Shown here: positions 8,951 to 16,872 of the stretch, piece by piece
How the letters are laid out: each line of letters starts with the position of its first letter
Numbering within the stretch: position 1 is the first letter of the stretch
Assembly: GCA_003209375.1 (NCBI GenBank)
Contig: QCRF01000012.1
Coordinates: 1-35,545 of the forward strand
Reading direction: 5' to 3'
DNA: 35,545 bases
Source of the DNA: Prochlorococcus sp. AG-459-N19
Lineage (GTDB): Bacteria > Cyanobacteriota > Cyanobacteriia > PCC-6307 > Cyanobiaceae
Notes under the pieces: model-generated
What the model was told of the DNA's origin: nothing
What the model saw: only the letters and a program-made list of their open reading frames with translations
Databases searched by the model: none
Program-made: the position numbers and the translations under genes

Positions 8951-10720
8951 GTGCAAAAGATTAAATTCAAATCTTTTGTTTTAATAATTCCAATATTAAT
9001 TTTTTCTGGAATATCTTTTTATTTTTTTAATCTAATATTTAGTACCTTAAAATTTGATGTTTCTAAAAATAAAAAGTCTCGGGAGACCAAATATTCTTAC
9101 GTAATATCATCTTCCGATAATAAGATACTAAGCAAATTAAGCCGCAAATTTGAAATAGATAATGGTTATCATGAAATTCCATTTTTTCTTAAACATTCTT
9201 TTATATCTTCTGAGGATAAAAGATTTTATAAACATAATGGAATAGATTTAAAAAGTATTTCTCGTGCCCTTATTCAAAATATTAGAAGTGGTTATGTTAA
9301 AGAGGGAGGAAGTACGATTACACAACAAGTTGCTAGATTAATTTTTCTAAATAATGATTTAAGTTTTCAAAGAAAAATCAAAGAAATATTTATATCACTC
9401 ATACTTGAATTTAGATATAACAAAAATCAAATTTTAAAATTATATTTAAATAATATTTATCTAGGATCAGGAGCATACGGGGTAGACGAGGCTGCCCAAG
9501 TTTATTTTGGAAAATTTATAGATGAATTGACATTATCAGAGATCGCATTAATTGCAGGATTAGCTCCAGCCCCATCAATTTATTCACCTTATCAAAATTT
9601 AGAACTAGCTATTAAAAATAGAAATAAAGTTCTTGAATCAATGTATGTTGATGGATATATTTCTCTTGCAAATAAGAATAAGGCTATTAAAGAAAAAATA
9701 AAGTTAAATTATCAAACAGCTGATAATTTTTTAGATGATAAATTACTAATAAACTTTATTCTTCAGGAAACAGATAAAAAAATTGGAAGTAAAAATGATT
9801 ATAAGTTTTTAAGAATTAAATCTTCTATCAACAAAGATTGGCAAGAAAAAGGTCAAAAAATATCAAGATACGCAGGGCCTAAAGAAATTGAATTTGGTCT
9901 GTTATCTATCGAATCAAACTCAGGACTAATCAGGACAATGATAACCAGCAAAAATCCATCAATTAATGAATACAATAGAGTAATTTCATCTGTAAGACCT
10001 TTAGGTTCTACTTTTAAAATAATCCCTTATGCTGCTGCATTAATAGAAGGAATCAAATTAAGCGATAAATTTGAAGACTTACCAATATGTTGGGAAAGTT
10101 ATTGCCCAAAAAATTTTTCAGAAGACTATAGAGGTTCAATATCTTTGATTGAATCATTTAAAAGTTCATCAAATATCGTTCCAATATCAATAACAAAAAA
10201 AATTGGCCTAAAAAATATTATTAATTTAGCGAATTCATTTGGACTAGGTTACGAGCAAGAGTTTGAGGAATTCCCATCATTAGCTATTGGCGCCTACGGA
10301 GATAATCTTTTAAACATCACAAATGCATATTCTGCAATAAACAATAATGGGAAGATTCAAAGCCCTGAAATCATAGAAAAAATAGAATCATTTAAAAAAC
10401 AACCTATTTGGAGAAATAAATCTATTTCCAAGAAAATATTAGATTTAAAAATAAACAAGAAAATAAATAAACTTCTTGAAAAATCTGTAAAAGAAGGAAC
10501 TTCAAAAGCAGCCTTTATAAAAGGAAAGCAAATTTATGGGAAAACAGGAACATCTGATGGGAATAAAGATCTCTGGTTTATTGGTTCCATTGATAACCTT
10601 ACAACAGGGATCTGGATAGGTTACGACGATAACAAGGAATCTGAATTATCTAGTGGGAATGCAGCTTATTTATGGAAGAAGTTCATATCTGAAATTTATA
10701 AAATTCCAATTAAAAAATAA
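8951..10720 (+). CDS. Class A penicillin-binding protein (glycosyltransferase-transpeptidase)
   Basis: Bifunctional peptidoglycan synthase anchored by one N-terminal membrane segment (about residues 11-35), with the rest periplasmic. Counting from the longest frame, which opens at TTG 8942, the GT51 domain has EDKRFYKHNG with catalytic E91 and EGGSTITQQ at about 121-129. The transpeptidase domain has STFK (nucleophile S356, K359), SSN (409-411) and KTGT (534-537). At about 590 aa it is short for the class and ends soon after the transpeptidase. I prefer GTG 8951, one base after the chlG stop. TTG 8942 would overlap chlG by 8 bp and add three residues; either is possible. It converges on rsmB. 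Confidence 0.92.
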   Translation: MQKIKFKSFVLIIPILIFSGISFYFFNLIFSTLKFDVSKNKKSRETKYSYVISSSDNKILSKLSRKFEIDNGYHEIPFFLKHSFISSEDKRFYKHNGIDLKSISRALIQNIRSGYVKEGGSTITQQVARLIFLNNDLSFQRKIKEIFISLILEFRYNKNQILKLYLNNIYLGSGAYGVDEAAQVYFGKFIDELTLSEIALIAGLAPAPSIYSPYQNLELAIKNRNKVLESMYVDGYISLANKNKAIKEKIKLNYQTADNFLDDKLLINFILQETDKKIGSKNDYKFLRIKSSINKDWQEKGQKISRYAGPKEIEFGLLSIESNSGLIRTMITSKNPSINEYNRVISSVRPLGSTFKIIPYAAALIEGIKLSDKFEDLPICWESYCPKNFSEDYRGSISLIESFKSSSNIVPISITKKIGLKNIINLANSFGLGYEQEFEEFPSLAIGAYGDNLLNITNAYSAINNNGKIQSPEIIEKIESFKKQPIWRNKSISKKILDLKINKKINKLLEKSVKEGTSKAAFIKGKQIYGKTGTSDGNKDLWFIGSIDNLTTGIWIGYDDNKESELSSGNAAYLWKKFISEIYKIPIKK

Positions 10721-10729
10721 ATTATATTT

Positions 10730-12046
10730 TTAAGATTTATAGGAAATTATTGCAGAATAAAATCCATCACCAGGATAATCCAAGCTAGGTAGAATTTGCT
10801 TTTGGCCAACTAATTTTAAAGTTTTGTTTTTTTCAATAAATCGTTCAATTAATAGATTATTTTCATCAGGACAAATAGTACAAGTTGAATAAACTAAAGT
10901 ACCATCTTTTTTCAATAGTGGGAAAATACTCTCCAAAAGTTTTTCCTGTAATAAAGTTAAAGATTTTATTTTTTCTTTACTTAAAGACCATCTAGAATCT
11001 GGATTCCTGGAAAGAGTTCCAATGCCTGAACATGGAGCGTCTAATAAAATCTTATCAAAATAAGATATAAAATTAGGATTTAATTCAATCAAACTCGTAG
11101 CATCAGCCTTAAGGGTATTGACAGATTTCAAATTTAACCTTTCTAAATTTGATTGAAGTATTTTCAATCTTTTTGCTGATCTATCTACGGCAATGATTTC
11201 AGCACTATCATTTGTTAATTCTGCAAGGTGGGTAGACTTACTTCCTGGAGCTGCACAAGCATCTAAAATCTTTTCACCTTCTTTTGGATTTAAGAGGGGT
11301 GCTATCCACTGAGAAGATCTATCTTGAATTGTCCAAAGTCCATCACTATATCCTGGTAAATTTTTTATAGATCTTGGATTAGATTTTAAGGTAATTCCAT
11401 TATGCAAATCTTTGATAATTTCAGCATCAATTTTATTTTCATGAAGTACTTTCAAAAAGTTATCTAAATTAGTTTTTAATTGGTTAATTCTCAAATCAAT
11501 TGATGGTTTTTTATTAAAAGCCTTAATGATATTTTCACCCTCTCTATTACCGACCCATTTATAAAGATCCTTCACAAGCCATAATGGAAATGATTCAAGA
11601 TATGAAATTCTTTCTTTTCTATCAGAAGATAATTCCGGAAAGATTTTTTGTTCTAATTTTCTTGATGCATTTCTCAATATCGCATTTACAGTTCCCGCTA
11701 AACCATTTAAATCTGTTTTTTTAGCTACTTCTACAGTGGTAGAAATAGCAGCAGGAAATGGGATTTTGTCCATTTTCAATAGTTGATACAAACCTATATG
11801 TAGAAGCCATCTTAACTTTGGAGGCTGCTTTTTATGAGTAATTTTTGATGTATGATCCGTCCAAAGATCAAGAAATTTTCTATACCTTATGCATCCAAAA
11901 GATAATTCCGTAATAAAAGCTACATCAAGAGGATTAAATTGATAATTTTTTAAAACCTTTTCAAGAGCATGATCAGAAAAATCACCAGAACTAACTTTTA
12001 ATAAAATTTCCCAAGCTGCCTTTCTTTGTAAATATCCTATGCTCAA
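10730..12046 (-). CDS. rsmB: 16S rRNA (cytosine-967 C5)-methyltransferase RsmB/Sun
   Basis: SAM-dependent methyltransferase forming m5C967 in 16S rRNA. It has 438 aa in the usual two-part layout: an N-terminal NusB-like helical RNA-binding domain (about residues 1-140, starting GYLQRKAAWEILLKVSSG) and a C-terminal Rossmann methyltransferase domain. Catalytic motifs are visible as LDACAAPGSKSTHLAEL (SAM site), LDAPCSGIGTLSRNPD (PC motif) and VYSTCTICPDENN (TC motif with the nucleophilic cysteine). The start is ATG at 12046. It lies 9 bp from the PBP stop in convergent orientation. RsmB and other Sun-type enzymes are hard to separate, but the NusB domain favours RsmB. Confidence 0.94.
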   Translation of the reverse strand: MSIGYLQRKAAWEILLKVSSGDFSDHALEKVLKNYQFNPLDVAFITELSFGCIRYRKFLDLWTDHTSKITHKKQPPKLRWLLHIGLYQLLKMDKIPFPAAISTTVEVAKKTDLNGLAGTVNAILRNASRKLEQKIFPELSSDRKERISYLESFPLWLVKDLYKWVGNREGENIIKAFNKKPSIDLRINQLKTNLDNFLKVLHENKIDAEIIKDLHNGITLKSNPRSIKNLPGYSDGLWTIQDRSSQWIAPLLNPKEGEKILDACAAPGSKSTHLAELTNDSAEIIAVDRSAKRLKILQSNLERLNLKSVNTLKADATSLIELNPNFISYFDKILLDAPCSGIGTLSRNPDSRWSLSKEKIKSLTLLQEKLLESIFPLLKKDGTLVYSTCTICPDENNLLIERFIEKNKTLKLVGQKQILPSLDYPGDGFYSAIISYKS

Positions 12047-12057
12047 AATATAATTAA

Positions 12058-12252
12058 TTGTTTAAAGATAACTTTAATATACAAAAAATTCAAAAATTGA
12101 AACTACTTTTTCCAATTGCAGAATTAAACCAAATAAAACCTAAGATAGAAATAAGTGAAAGATTAAATCCTAAAAAAGAAAGATATTTAAAGAATGGAGT
12201 CTTTCTCGAAAAAATATTTTTTTCTCTTTTTGATACTTCATTATTAAAATAA
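12058..12252 (+). CDS. Hypothetical 64-codon ORF, doubtful
   Basis: An open frame starting with TTG, 11 bp from the divergent rsmB start. The product is lysine- and isoleucine-rich with no membrane segment, signal peptide, cysteine pair or motif that I recognise. It fills a gap that otherwise has no gene on this strand, and its composition is not absurd for Prochlorococcus. However, an open frame of 64 codons can arise by chance at this base composition, and there is no convincing ribosome-binding site. I list it as possible only. Confidence 0.25.
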   Translation: MFKDNFNIQKIQKLKLLFPIAELNQIKPKIEISERLNPKKERYLKNGVFLEKIFFSLFDTSLLK

Positions 12253-12260
12253 AAACGTAT

Positions 12261-12407
12261 TCAGGATTTCAAACGGCAACCAATATTGATAGATCCTGCA
12301 TCAAGCATTCTGCCTAATTTAATTGTTATGGATTCCTTCAACCTAGTGATATTAGATTGATGTGTAGTTATCCAATCTAATTCAGAAAAAGTGATAATTC
12401 CCGTCAA
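12261..12407 (-). CDS. Small conserved-looking picocyanobacterial protein (48 aa)
   Basis: A 48-codon ORF on the minus strand. It starts with TTG at 12407, directly after an in-frame TAA, and ends with TGA at 12261-12263. The product begins MTGIITFSELDWITTHQ and ends in LDAGSINIGCRLKS. The blocks SELDWI-x2-HQ and LGR-L-D-G-x-IN-GCR resemble a small protein family I associate with marine Synechococcus and Prochlorococcus; the recollection is from pattern and has no function attached. It is predicted soluble, with one cysteine near the end. Its codon use and amphipathic middle helix look more like a real gene than the doubtful ORF just beyond it on the other strand. The 136 bp upstream (12408-12543) are AT-rich, with no further gene. 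Confidence 0.65.
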   Translation of the reverse strand: MTGIITFSELDWITTHQSNITRLKESITIKLGRMLDAGSINIGCRLKS

Positions 12408-12543
12408 ATTACTTTTTTAAAAAAGTGTTTCAATTTCCATTAGATAAATCTTATATTTTCTAAGTTAATATCCGTACTTGATATTTCTTTATAATAATAT
12501 TATTTAAATTTTTAAAAGACAACTGTAGGTTATTACTCTTAAT

Positions 12544-14034
12544 TTATTGAATATCTCTTAAAAATTTATCGGCCATTTTTAAGTGATTATTTAATTTTTC
12601 CTCTGACATTTTATCGAGATTCCTCGTTAACATTGCCAGACGATATTGCTTTCTAAAAAAGCTTTCATTATCTTTAATAAATTTCCAAAATAAGCCATCC
12701 CATATTTCACACCATGGGCCACTTTTAAAATTAGACATTTTTTTTACATAATTAGAGCTTGATATATATGGCTTTGTTGAAAAGATACCACCATCACTAA
12801 ACTGACTCATTCCGTAAACATTTGGGACCATAACCCAATCATAGGAATCAATAAACATTTCCATAAACCATTTATAAACTTGGTTGGGGTGAACTCTACA
12901 TAGAAGCATAAAGTTGCCAACAATCATTAGCCGTTCAATATGATGACAATAACCAAATTTAATAATATTTTTTATAACAACGTCTACTGGTTCAATTCCT
13001 GTATTTCCTTGATAAAAAGAATTTGGAATTGGCTTATCTTCAAAATTCCAAAAATTACTATTTCGCATCTTTGTTCCGTACTTTTTATAGACAAGGCAAA
13101 TAAATTCTCTCCATCCAATAATTTGACGAATAAAACCCTCTAAAGAGTTAATAGGAACATTATTATTTTTTGCAAAAAGTAATGCTTTATTTACTACTAA
13201 ATCTGGGGTTAATAAGCCGCTATTTAAAAGAGGAGAAAGTAAACTGTGCCATAAAAAAGAATTTTCTTTAGAAATAGCATCCTCATAATCTCCAAATAAG
13301 AAAAATCTATGTTTGAAAAAATCATTTAACCATTCATCTGCCTCTTCAAAATTAGTTGGATATAAAAAGTTATTACTTTCTCCAATAAACTCAATATCAA
13401 AATTGGCTAATGACCTTTCTGCATTAACTACAAATTTATTTTTTTGCAATTTAGGTGTATCGGGTATACTTATTTTTTTTGGTAATTTTTTTCTGTTCAT
13501 TTCATCGAAACTCCATTTACCACCTACAGGTGTATCATCAGGATTAACTAATATCTTTTGGCTCTTTCTTTGATTCTCATAAAATCGCCCCATAAGAGGT
13601 TTTTTTGTATTTGATGCAAATAAATCTTTTAAATCTTCACTGCTCATAAACATAGGAGAAGGCAAAATATTTAAAGCTAAATTATTACTTTCAACAAAAT
13701 TATTAATCCTCTTCATTATTAAAAAATCATGAGGGTCAATGATGTTTATTTTCTGATATTTATTTTTAATAAATTCCGATAAGTAATCATTTGTAGAAAC
13801 ATTATTCTTGTTTTCGATATATAAAACTTTAAAGCCAGATATTTCTAAATAATTTTTATAAGCGAGCATAGATGCTCTATGAAAAACTAACTTATTTTTA
13901 TGGTTAATTAATTTATGAAATTTATCATTTCCAAAAAATAATGAGTCTTCCAAAATCAAAACTTCGCAATTTATTTTTAAGATTGGGCTTTCTCTAAAAA
14001 GTTGATTCGGGAAAATAATTGATACTTGTTTCAT
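12544..14034 (-). CDS. Cryptochrome/photolyase of the bacterial (6-4) FeS-BCP (PhrB-like) family, Fe-S ligands missing
   Basis: A 496-aa member of the iron-sulfur bacterial cryptochrome/(6-4) photolyase family (type member Agrobacterium PhrB). It has an N-terminal Rossmann domain ([28 protein letters not shown]) and a C-terminal FAD domain with [46 protein letters not shown] and [16 protein letters not shown]. In PhrB four cysteines bind a [4Fe-4S] cluster: one upstream of the HHIxRLM block and three after MSDY. Here the first position is a proline (about P349), and the post-MSNF region has only one cysteine (C442). C313, C363 and C379 are elsewhere. A canonical cluster is therefore unlikely. 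The ATG at 14034 overlaps the DUF2256 stop as ATGA. It is likely light-dependent DNA repair or a photoreceptor. Confidence 0.88.
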   Translation of the reverse strand: MKQVSIIFPNQLFRESPILKINCEVLILEDSLFFGNDKFHKLINHKNKLVFHRASMLAYKNYLEISGFKVLYIENKNNVSTNDYLSEFIKNKYQKINIIDPHDFLIMKRINNFVESNNLALNILPSPMFMSSEDLKDLFASNTKKPLMGRFYENQRKSQKILVNPDDTPVGGKWSFDEMNRKKLPKKISIPDTPKLQKNKFVVNAERSLANFDIEFIGESNNFLYPTNFEEADEWLNDFFKHRFFLFGDYEDAISKENSFLWHSLLSPLLNSGLLTPDLVVNKALLFAKNNNVPINSLEGFIRQIIGWREFICLVYKKYGTKMRNSNFWNFEDKPIPNSFYQGNTGIEPVDVVIKNIIKFGYCHHIERLMIVGNFMLLCRVHPNQVYKWFMEMFIDSYDWVMVPNVYGMSQFSDGGIFSTKPYISSSNYVKKMSNFKSGPWCEIWDGLFWKFIKDNESFFRKQYRLAMLTRNLDKMSEEKLNNHLKMADKFLRDIQ

Positions 14035-14162
14035 CTCTGCGACTTCCTGTTACTGCATCTTTTTGAACAGTAGATAACATCATCCCAACAGTTTTTCCAT
14101 TTTTTACGCCACTCAAACGGCCTATTGCAAACAGGACAAGTTTTAGTAGAAAGATTTTTCAA
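14031..14162 (-). CDS. DUF2256 zinc-finger-like protein (43 aa)
   Basis: A 43-aa ORF read directly from the minus strand, start TTG at 14162 and stop TGA at 14031-14033. It begins [19 protein letters not shown] and continues to [17 protein letters not shown]. The pattern C9-x2-C12, FEWRKKW, C25-W, then C32-x3-C36 is the DUF2256 signature and predicts a small zinc-binding knuckle. An in-frame TAA two codons upstream of the TTG fixes the start closely. The gene begins 3 bp after the DUF2805 stop, and its TGA overlaps the ATG of the photolyase relative (ATGA), so translation is probably coupled. The function is unknown; the family is typically found beside cryptochrome/photolyase relatives. Confidence 0.9.
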   Translation of the reverse strand: MKNLSTKTCPVCNRPFEWRKKWKNCWDDVIYCSKRCSNRKSQR

Positions 14163-14165
14163 AAT

Positions 14166-14402
14166 TTATAATTTTCTTTTATGAGTTGATTTAAATCTAG
14201 TTGAATCTTTAAGGGCCATATGTTTTGTATTTCTTCCCGAAACTCTCTTTCTCCAGACTTTGAAAGATTTGGGTTTAAGATTCTGACGCATAATTTTTAT
14301 CGCATCTTCTTCTTTTAAACCAAATTGATACTCGATAGCTTCAAAGGGTGTCCTATCTTCCCAACACATTTCTATTATTCTGTCTATGTCGATACTTTCC
14401 AT
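14166..14402 (-). CDS. DUF2805 / TIGR03643 family protein (78 aa)
   Basis: Small basic soluble protein of 78 aa. It starts MESIDIDRIIEMCWEDRTPF and contains FEAIEYQFGLKEEDAIKIMR, NLKPKSFKVWRKRVSGR and the terminal RFKSTHKRKL. This matches my memory of the TIGR03643/DUF2805 family, whose first part resembles a small helix-turn-helix (IEYQFGLKEEDAIKIMR) and whose tail is arginine/lysine-rich, so nucleic-acid contact is conceivable. The function is not known. It is the second gene of the four-gene operon, 2 bp after DUF393 and 3 bp before DUF2256. The ATG at 14402 is the only good start. Confidence 0.85.
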   Translation of the reverse strand: MESIDIDRIIEMCWEDRTPFEAIEYQFGLKEEDAIKIMRQNLKPKSFKVWRKRVSGRNTKHMALKDSTRFKSTHKRKL

Positions 14403-14404
14403 AT

Positions 14405-14797
14405 TTATTGTTCACATTGTGAAGTACAAAGTTTTTCAATATCGGATCTACCTGTAATTTGCAGTCTATATTTTGCCCAATATCTGTAAACCAATCTCAA
14501 TAATGTAGATAAGAGCTTAATCTTCAAGGGATAATAAACCCAACCTAAACCAACTAATTCATAAGAATATGCAAGTACATCTAGTCCCCTAATAATTTCA
14601 CCATTTTCAATAATCCCATGGAGGTTTGACATAGCTTCTGAATATGAGATGTTATTAAATAGACTTCGATCATAATCCTTACTATTAATATCTATAAATG
14701 CAATTTGGTTTAAGGTATCTTTTTTTTTAAGGAAATTTGTTTCTCTTAAACAAAGTGGACAACCACCGTCGAATAAAAAAATTAATTTATTTTTCAT
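14405..14797 (-). CDS. DUF393 (DCC family) thiol-disulfide oxidoreductase-like protein
   Basis: A 130-aa protein of the DUF393/DCC family, named for its DxLCPLC-type motif, here DGGCPLCLRE with the redox pair C13/C16. It is a thioredoxin-fold-like enzyme of uncertain substrate. Later blocks, FIDINSKDYD and GLDVLAYSYELVGLGWVYYPLKI, are also typical. It is soluble or weakly membrane-associated, with no signal peptide. It is first in the operon with DUF2805, DUF2256 and the photolyase relative, which suggests a redox or assembly role for that protein. The start is ATG at 14797, and upstream lies a long A/T tract that may be part of the promoter. Confidence 0.87.
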   Translation of the reverse strand: MKNKLIFLFDGGCPLCLRETNFLKKKDTLNQIAFIDINSKDYDRSLFNNISYSEAMSNLHGIIENGEIIRGLDVLAYSYELVGLGWVYYPLKIKLLSTLLRLVYRYWAKYRLQITGRSDIEKLCTSQCEQ

Positions 14798-14973
14798 ATT
14801 TTTATTTAAATATAGAAATTAAATAACTTTTTTGTGAAAAAAAATTTTTTTTTTTAGTACAAGCTTTATAAAGCCTTAATAATTGCCAGTTCTAATTTAG
14901 TGAAATTATATTATCTTATTAATTAATAAGCCATTGATTAAGGGATACATCAATGGTTTAAAACTATTTATGA
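14798..14973. other. Intergenic gap with A/T tract and hairpin
   Basis: A 176-bp gap with no gene visible. It holds a run of eight A followed by eleven T at 14837-14855 (intrinsically bent DNA, upstream of the DUF393 operon), and a 12-bp perfect palindrome GCTTTATAAAGC near 14869-14880. Confidence 0.6.
14928..14959 (-). terminator. Possible terminator of the 67-aa gene
   Basis: An inverted repeat: CCATTGAT at 14931-14938 pairs with ATCAATGG at 14949-14956, extended by G-T and A-T pairs to about 11 bp, around a 10-nt loop. It lies 15 bp beyond the stop of the minus-strand 67-aa gene. The U-tract on the transcript is weak, so termination would be inefficient or the hairpin may serve mRNA stability. 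Confidence 0.45.
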
Positions 14974-15177
14974 TCAGTCATCTAGAAGATGAACTCCTTC
15001 TCCAATGTCAGGAGTAAATTTACAATATTTTTCAAAAATAAGTCCAACACCTCTCATTTTTTCTCCTAATTCATCGTTAAATTTATTCCATTCTTCCGAT
15101 TCACGATCAGGTAAATCCCACCCTTGTTTTTCTACCATACTTGTTATTACTGTATAGTCCCATTCTATGTATGCCAT
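14974..15177 (-). CDS. Hypothetical protein (67 aa)
   Basis: Small soluble acidic protein, beginning MAYIEWDYTVITSMVEKQGW and ending GEGVHLLDD. It is rich in Trp (three) and Asp/Glu, with no transmembrane segment or signal peptide and a single cysteine. I do not recognise a family. The composition, the ATG start and the hairpin just beyond its stop suggest a real, independently transcribed gene, divergent from trmH by 96 bp. It is not part of the photolyase operon, because a 176-bp gap separates them. No function is proposed. Confidence 0.7.
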   Translation of the reverse strand: MAYIEWDYTVITSMVEKQGWDLPDRESEEWNKFNDELGEKMRGVGLIFEKYCKFTPDIGEGVHLLDD

Positions 15178-15273
15178 TGAGTTAACTTAAACTACCAAAA
15201 TATTATAAACCAAGAGATTTAATAGGTAATCAATATTTTTTGAATATAATTTAAAAGTGTGAAAAAATTATAA

Positions 15274-15945
15274 ATGTCAATTTTGCCAAGAAGATTTGAA
15301 CGAATCAAAAGTGTTTTAGATTGCAGAATGAAAAACTTGACTGTTTTAGTAGAGGATGTGAATAAACCACATAATTTATCTGCGATATTAAGAACATGTG
15401 ATGCAGCAGGAGTTTTCGAAGCAAATTTTATTAGCAAAACGAATGCCGTTAAGACTTTTAATAGTACTGCTCAAGGAAGTCAAAAATGGGTAAAACTGAA
15501 TAATCATGAAAACACTATCACGGCAATATCTGATTTAAAGAATAAGGGTTTTAAATTATATGGAACGACTCTTAATAGAGAATCAGTAGACTATAGAAAT
15601 TTTGATTATTCTCAAAATACATGTTTTGTATTAGGAGCAGAAAAATGGGGACTAAGTAATGAACTTATATCAATGGTTGATCAATCAATTTTTATACCTA
15701 TGACAGGTATGGTTCAATCTCTAAATGTTTCAGTTGCTGCTTCTATATTATTATTTGAAGCTGTTCGCCAAAGAAAAAATAGAGGTATATTGCCCGCTAA
15801 TGGAGAAGGATTAAATATGGATGAATATAAAAAAACACTTTTTGAATGGTGTTACCCAGAATTAGCTGCGGTGTATAAAAAATCAGCTAAAGAATATCCA
15901 AAGTTGAATGATCAAGGAGAACTTGATCCTATTACAGATAACTAA
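15274..15945 (+). CDS. trmH: tRNA (guanosine-18-2'-O)-methyltransferase TrmH
   Basis: SpoU/TrmH-class SPOUT methyltransferase, which methylates the ribose of G18 in the tRNA D-loop. The product is 223 aa. Family motif 1 is NKPHNLSAILRTCDAAGV, motif 2 is FVLGAEKWGLS and motif 3 is PMTGMVQSLNVSVAASILLFE, which together make the trefoil-knot SAM site. The N-terminal PRRFERIKSVLDCRMKNLTVLVEDV matches TrmH rather than TrmL or RlmB. The start is ATG at 15274. It converges on the permease gene with 2 bp between stops. Confidence 0.92.
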   Translation: MSILPRRFERIKSVLDCRMKNLTVLVEDVNKPHNLSAILRTCDAAGVFEANFISKTNAVKTFNSTAQGSQKWVKLNNHENTITAISDLKNKGFKLYGTTLNRESVDYRNFDYSQNTCFVLGAEKWGLSNELISMVDQSIFIPMTGMVQSLNVSVAASILLFEAVRQRKNRGILPANGEGLNMDEYKKTLFEWCYPELAAVYKKSAKEYPKLNDQGELDPITDN

Positions 15946-15947
15946 AT

Positions 15948-16793
15948 TTATTCAGAATTTTGATTATCAAAAATTTCTTCAAGGTCCTCTCCTATAAAAG
16001 AAAGACCTAAAACTAAAAAAAACATTGCCAAACCTGGGAACAAAGCCGTCCACCAGATGCCTGTAGGTAAAGCGGCAAGAGCCAGATTCAAATCACTTCC
16101 CCACTCTGGGACATCTGCAGGAACGCCAAGGCCTAAAAATCCTAAACTTCCTAATACCAAAACAGCATCTGCAGCATTTAGGGTAAGCAGAATAGGCAAT
16201 GGAGTAATTACATTTGGGAGAATATATTTAAAAATAATTTTTTTAACATCAGCTCCTGCAACTTGAGCTGCCTCCACATAAGTTTCGGATTTAACCAATA
16301 TTGTCTGATTTCTGATTAATCTAAAATATTGAGGAGAGTAAACAATGCACAATGCCAACGCCGCGTTAAGGATACCCTTACCCAATACAAAAGCAACAAC
16401 AACTGAAAGCAAAATTACAGGTATTGAAAATATAGTATCCATTATTAGTGATAAGCATTTATCAAAAATACCACCAAAATATCCACTTAATAATCCCAAT
16501 GGCAAACCCAAACTTAATGAAAAAAGAATAGCTAATAATACAACTTCTATCGCTAATGATGATCCTTGCAAAGTTCTTAAGCAAACATCTCTTCCTAATC
16601 TATCTGTGCCACAAAAATGATTAAGAGAAGGAGGGGCAAAGATATCATTGCTTAACATTGAAAATGAATAGCCAAAAAAATTATTGACCTCTAAAAATTT
16701 CATTATTAAAACAACAAGAAGATAAAAAAGTACAATTAAAAATCCAGCTTTTCTGATATTTGCGCCGACACGATTAAATGAGTTAATATACAA
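15948..16793 (-). CDS. ABC transporter permease, DppC/OppC (dipeptide/nickel) type
   Basis: Inner-membrane permease of a dipeptide/oligopeptide/nickel-type ABC importer. It has 281 aa and about six membrane segments. The DppC features are the N-terminal HFCGTDRLGRDVCLRTLQGS block and the coupling (EAA) loop EAAQVAGADVKKIIFKYILPN, with LNAADAVLVLGSLGFLGLG and PEWGSDLN after it. Its start is TTG at 16793. No DppB-type partner, binding protein or ATPase is adjacent; lepA lies upstream on the same strand across a 79-bp gap. The transported substrate cannot be deduced. Confidence 0.9.
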   Translation of the reverse strand: MYINSFNRVGANIRKAGFLIVLFYLLVVLIMKFLEVNNFFGYSFSMLSNDIFAPPSLNHFCGTDRLGRDVCLRTLQGSSLAIEVVLLAILFSLSLGLPLGLLSGYFGGIFDKCLSLIMDTIFSIPVILLSVVVAFVLGKGILNAALALCIVYSPQYFRLIRNQTILVKSETYVEAAQVAGADVKKIIFKYILPNVITPLPILLTLNAADAVLVLGSLGFLGLGVPADVPEWGSDLNLALAALPTGIWWTALFPGLAMFFLVLGLSFIGEDLEEIFDNQNSE

Positions 16794-16872
16794 AATCTTT
16801 TTTTAAAGATATAAATGAAATATACCCAATTCTTTTAAAAATAAATAGCTGTAAATTTTAAATTAAAAGAAA

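Noticed and set aside
12411..12426. 16-bp perfect palindrome ACTTTTTTAAAAAAGT
   Set aside because: It is nearly all A/T with no loop, and likely by chance at this composition; it is not a convincing operator or terminator.
12253..12543. Possible pseudogene on the plus strand in the rsmB-photolyase gap
   Set aside because: The plus-strand frames are broken and match nothing; the minus strand has an intact 48-codon frame that explains most of the region.
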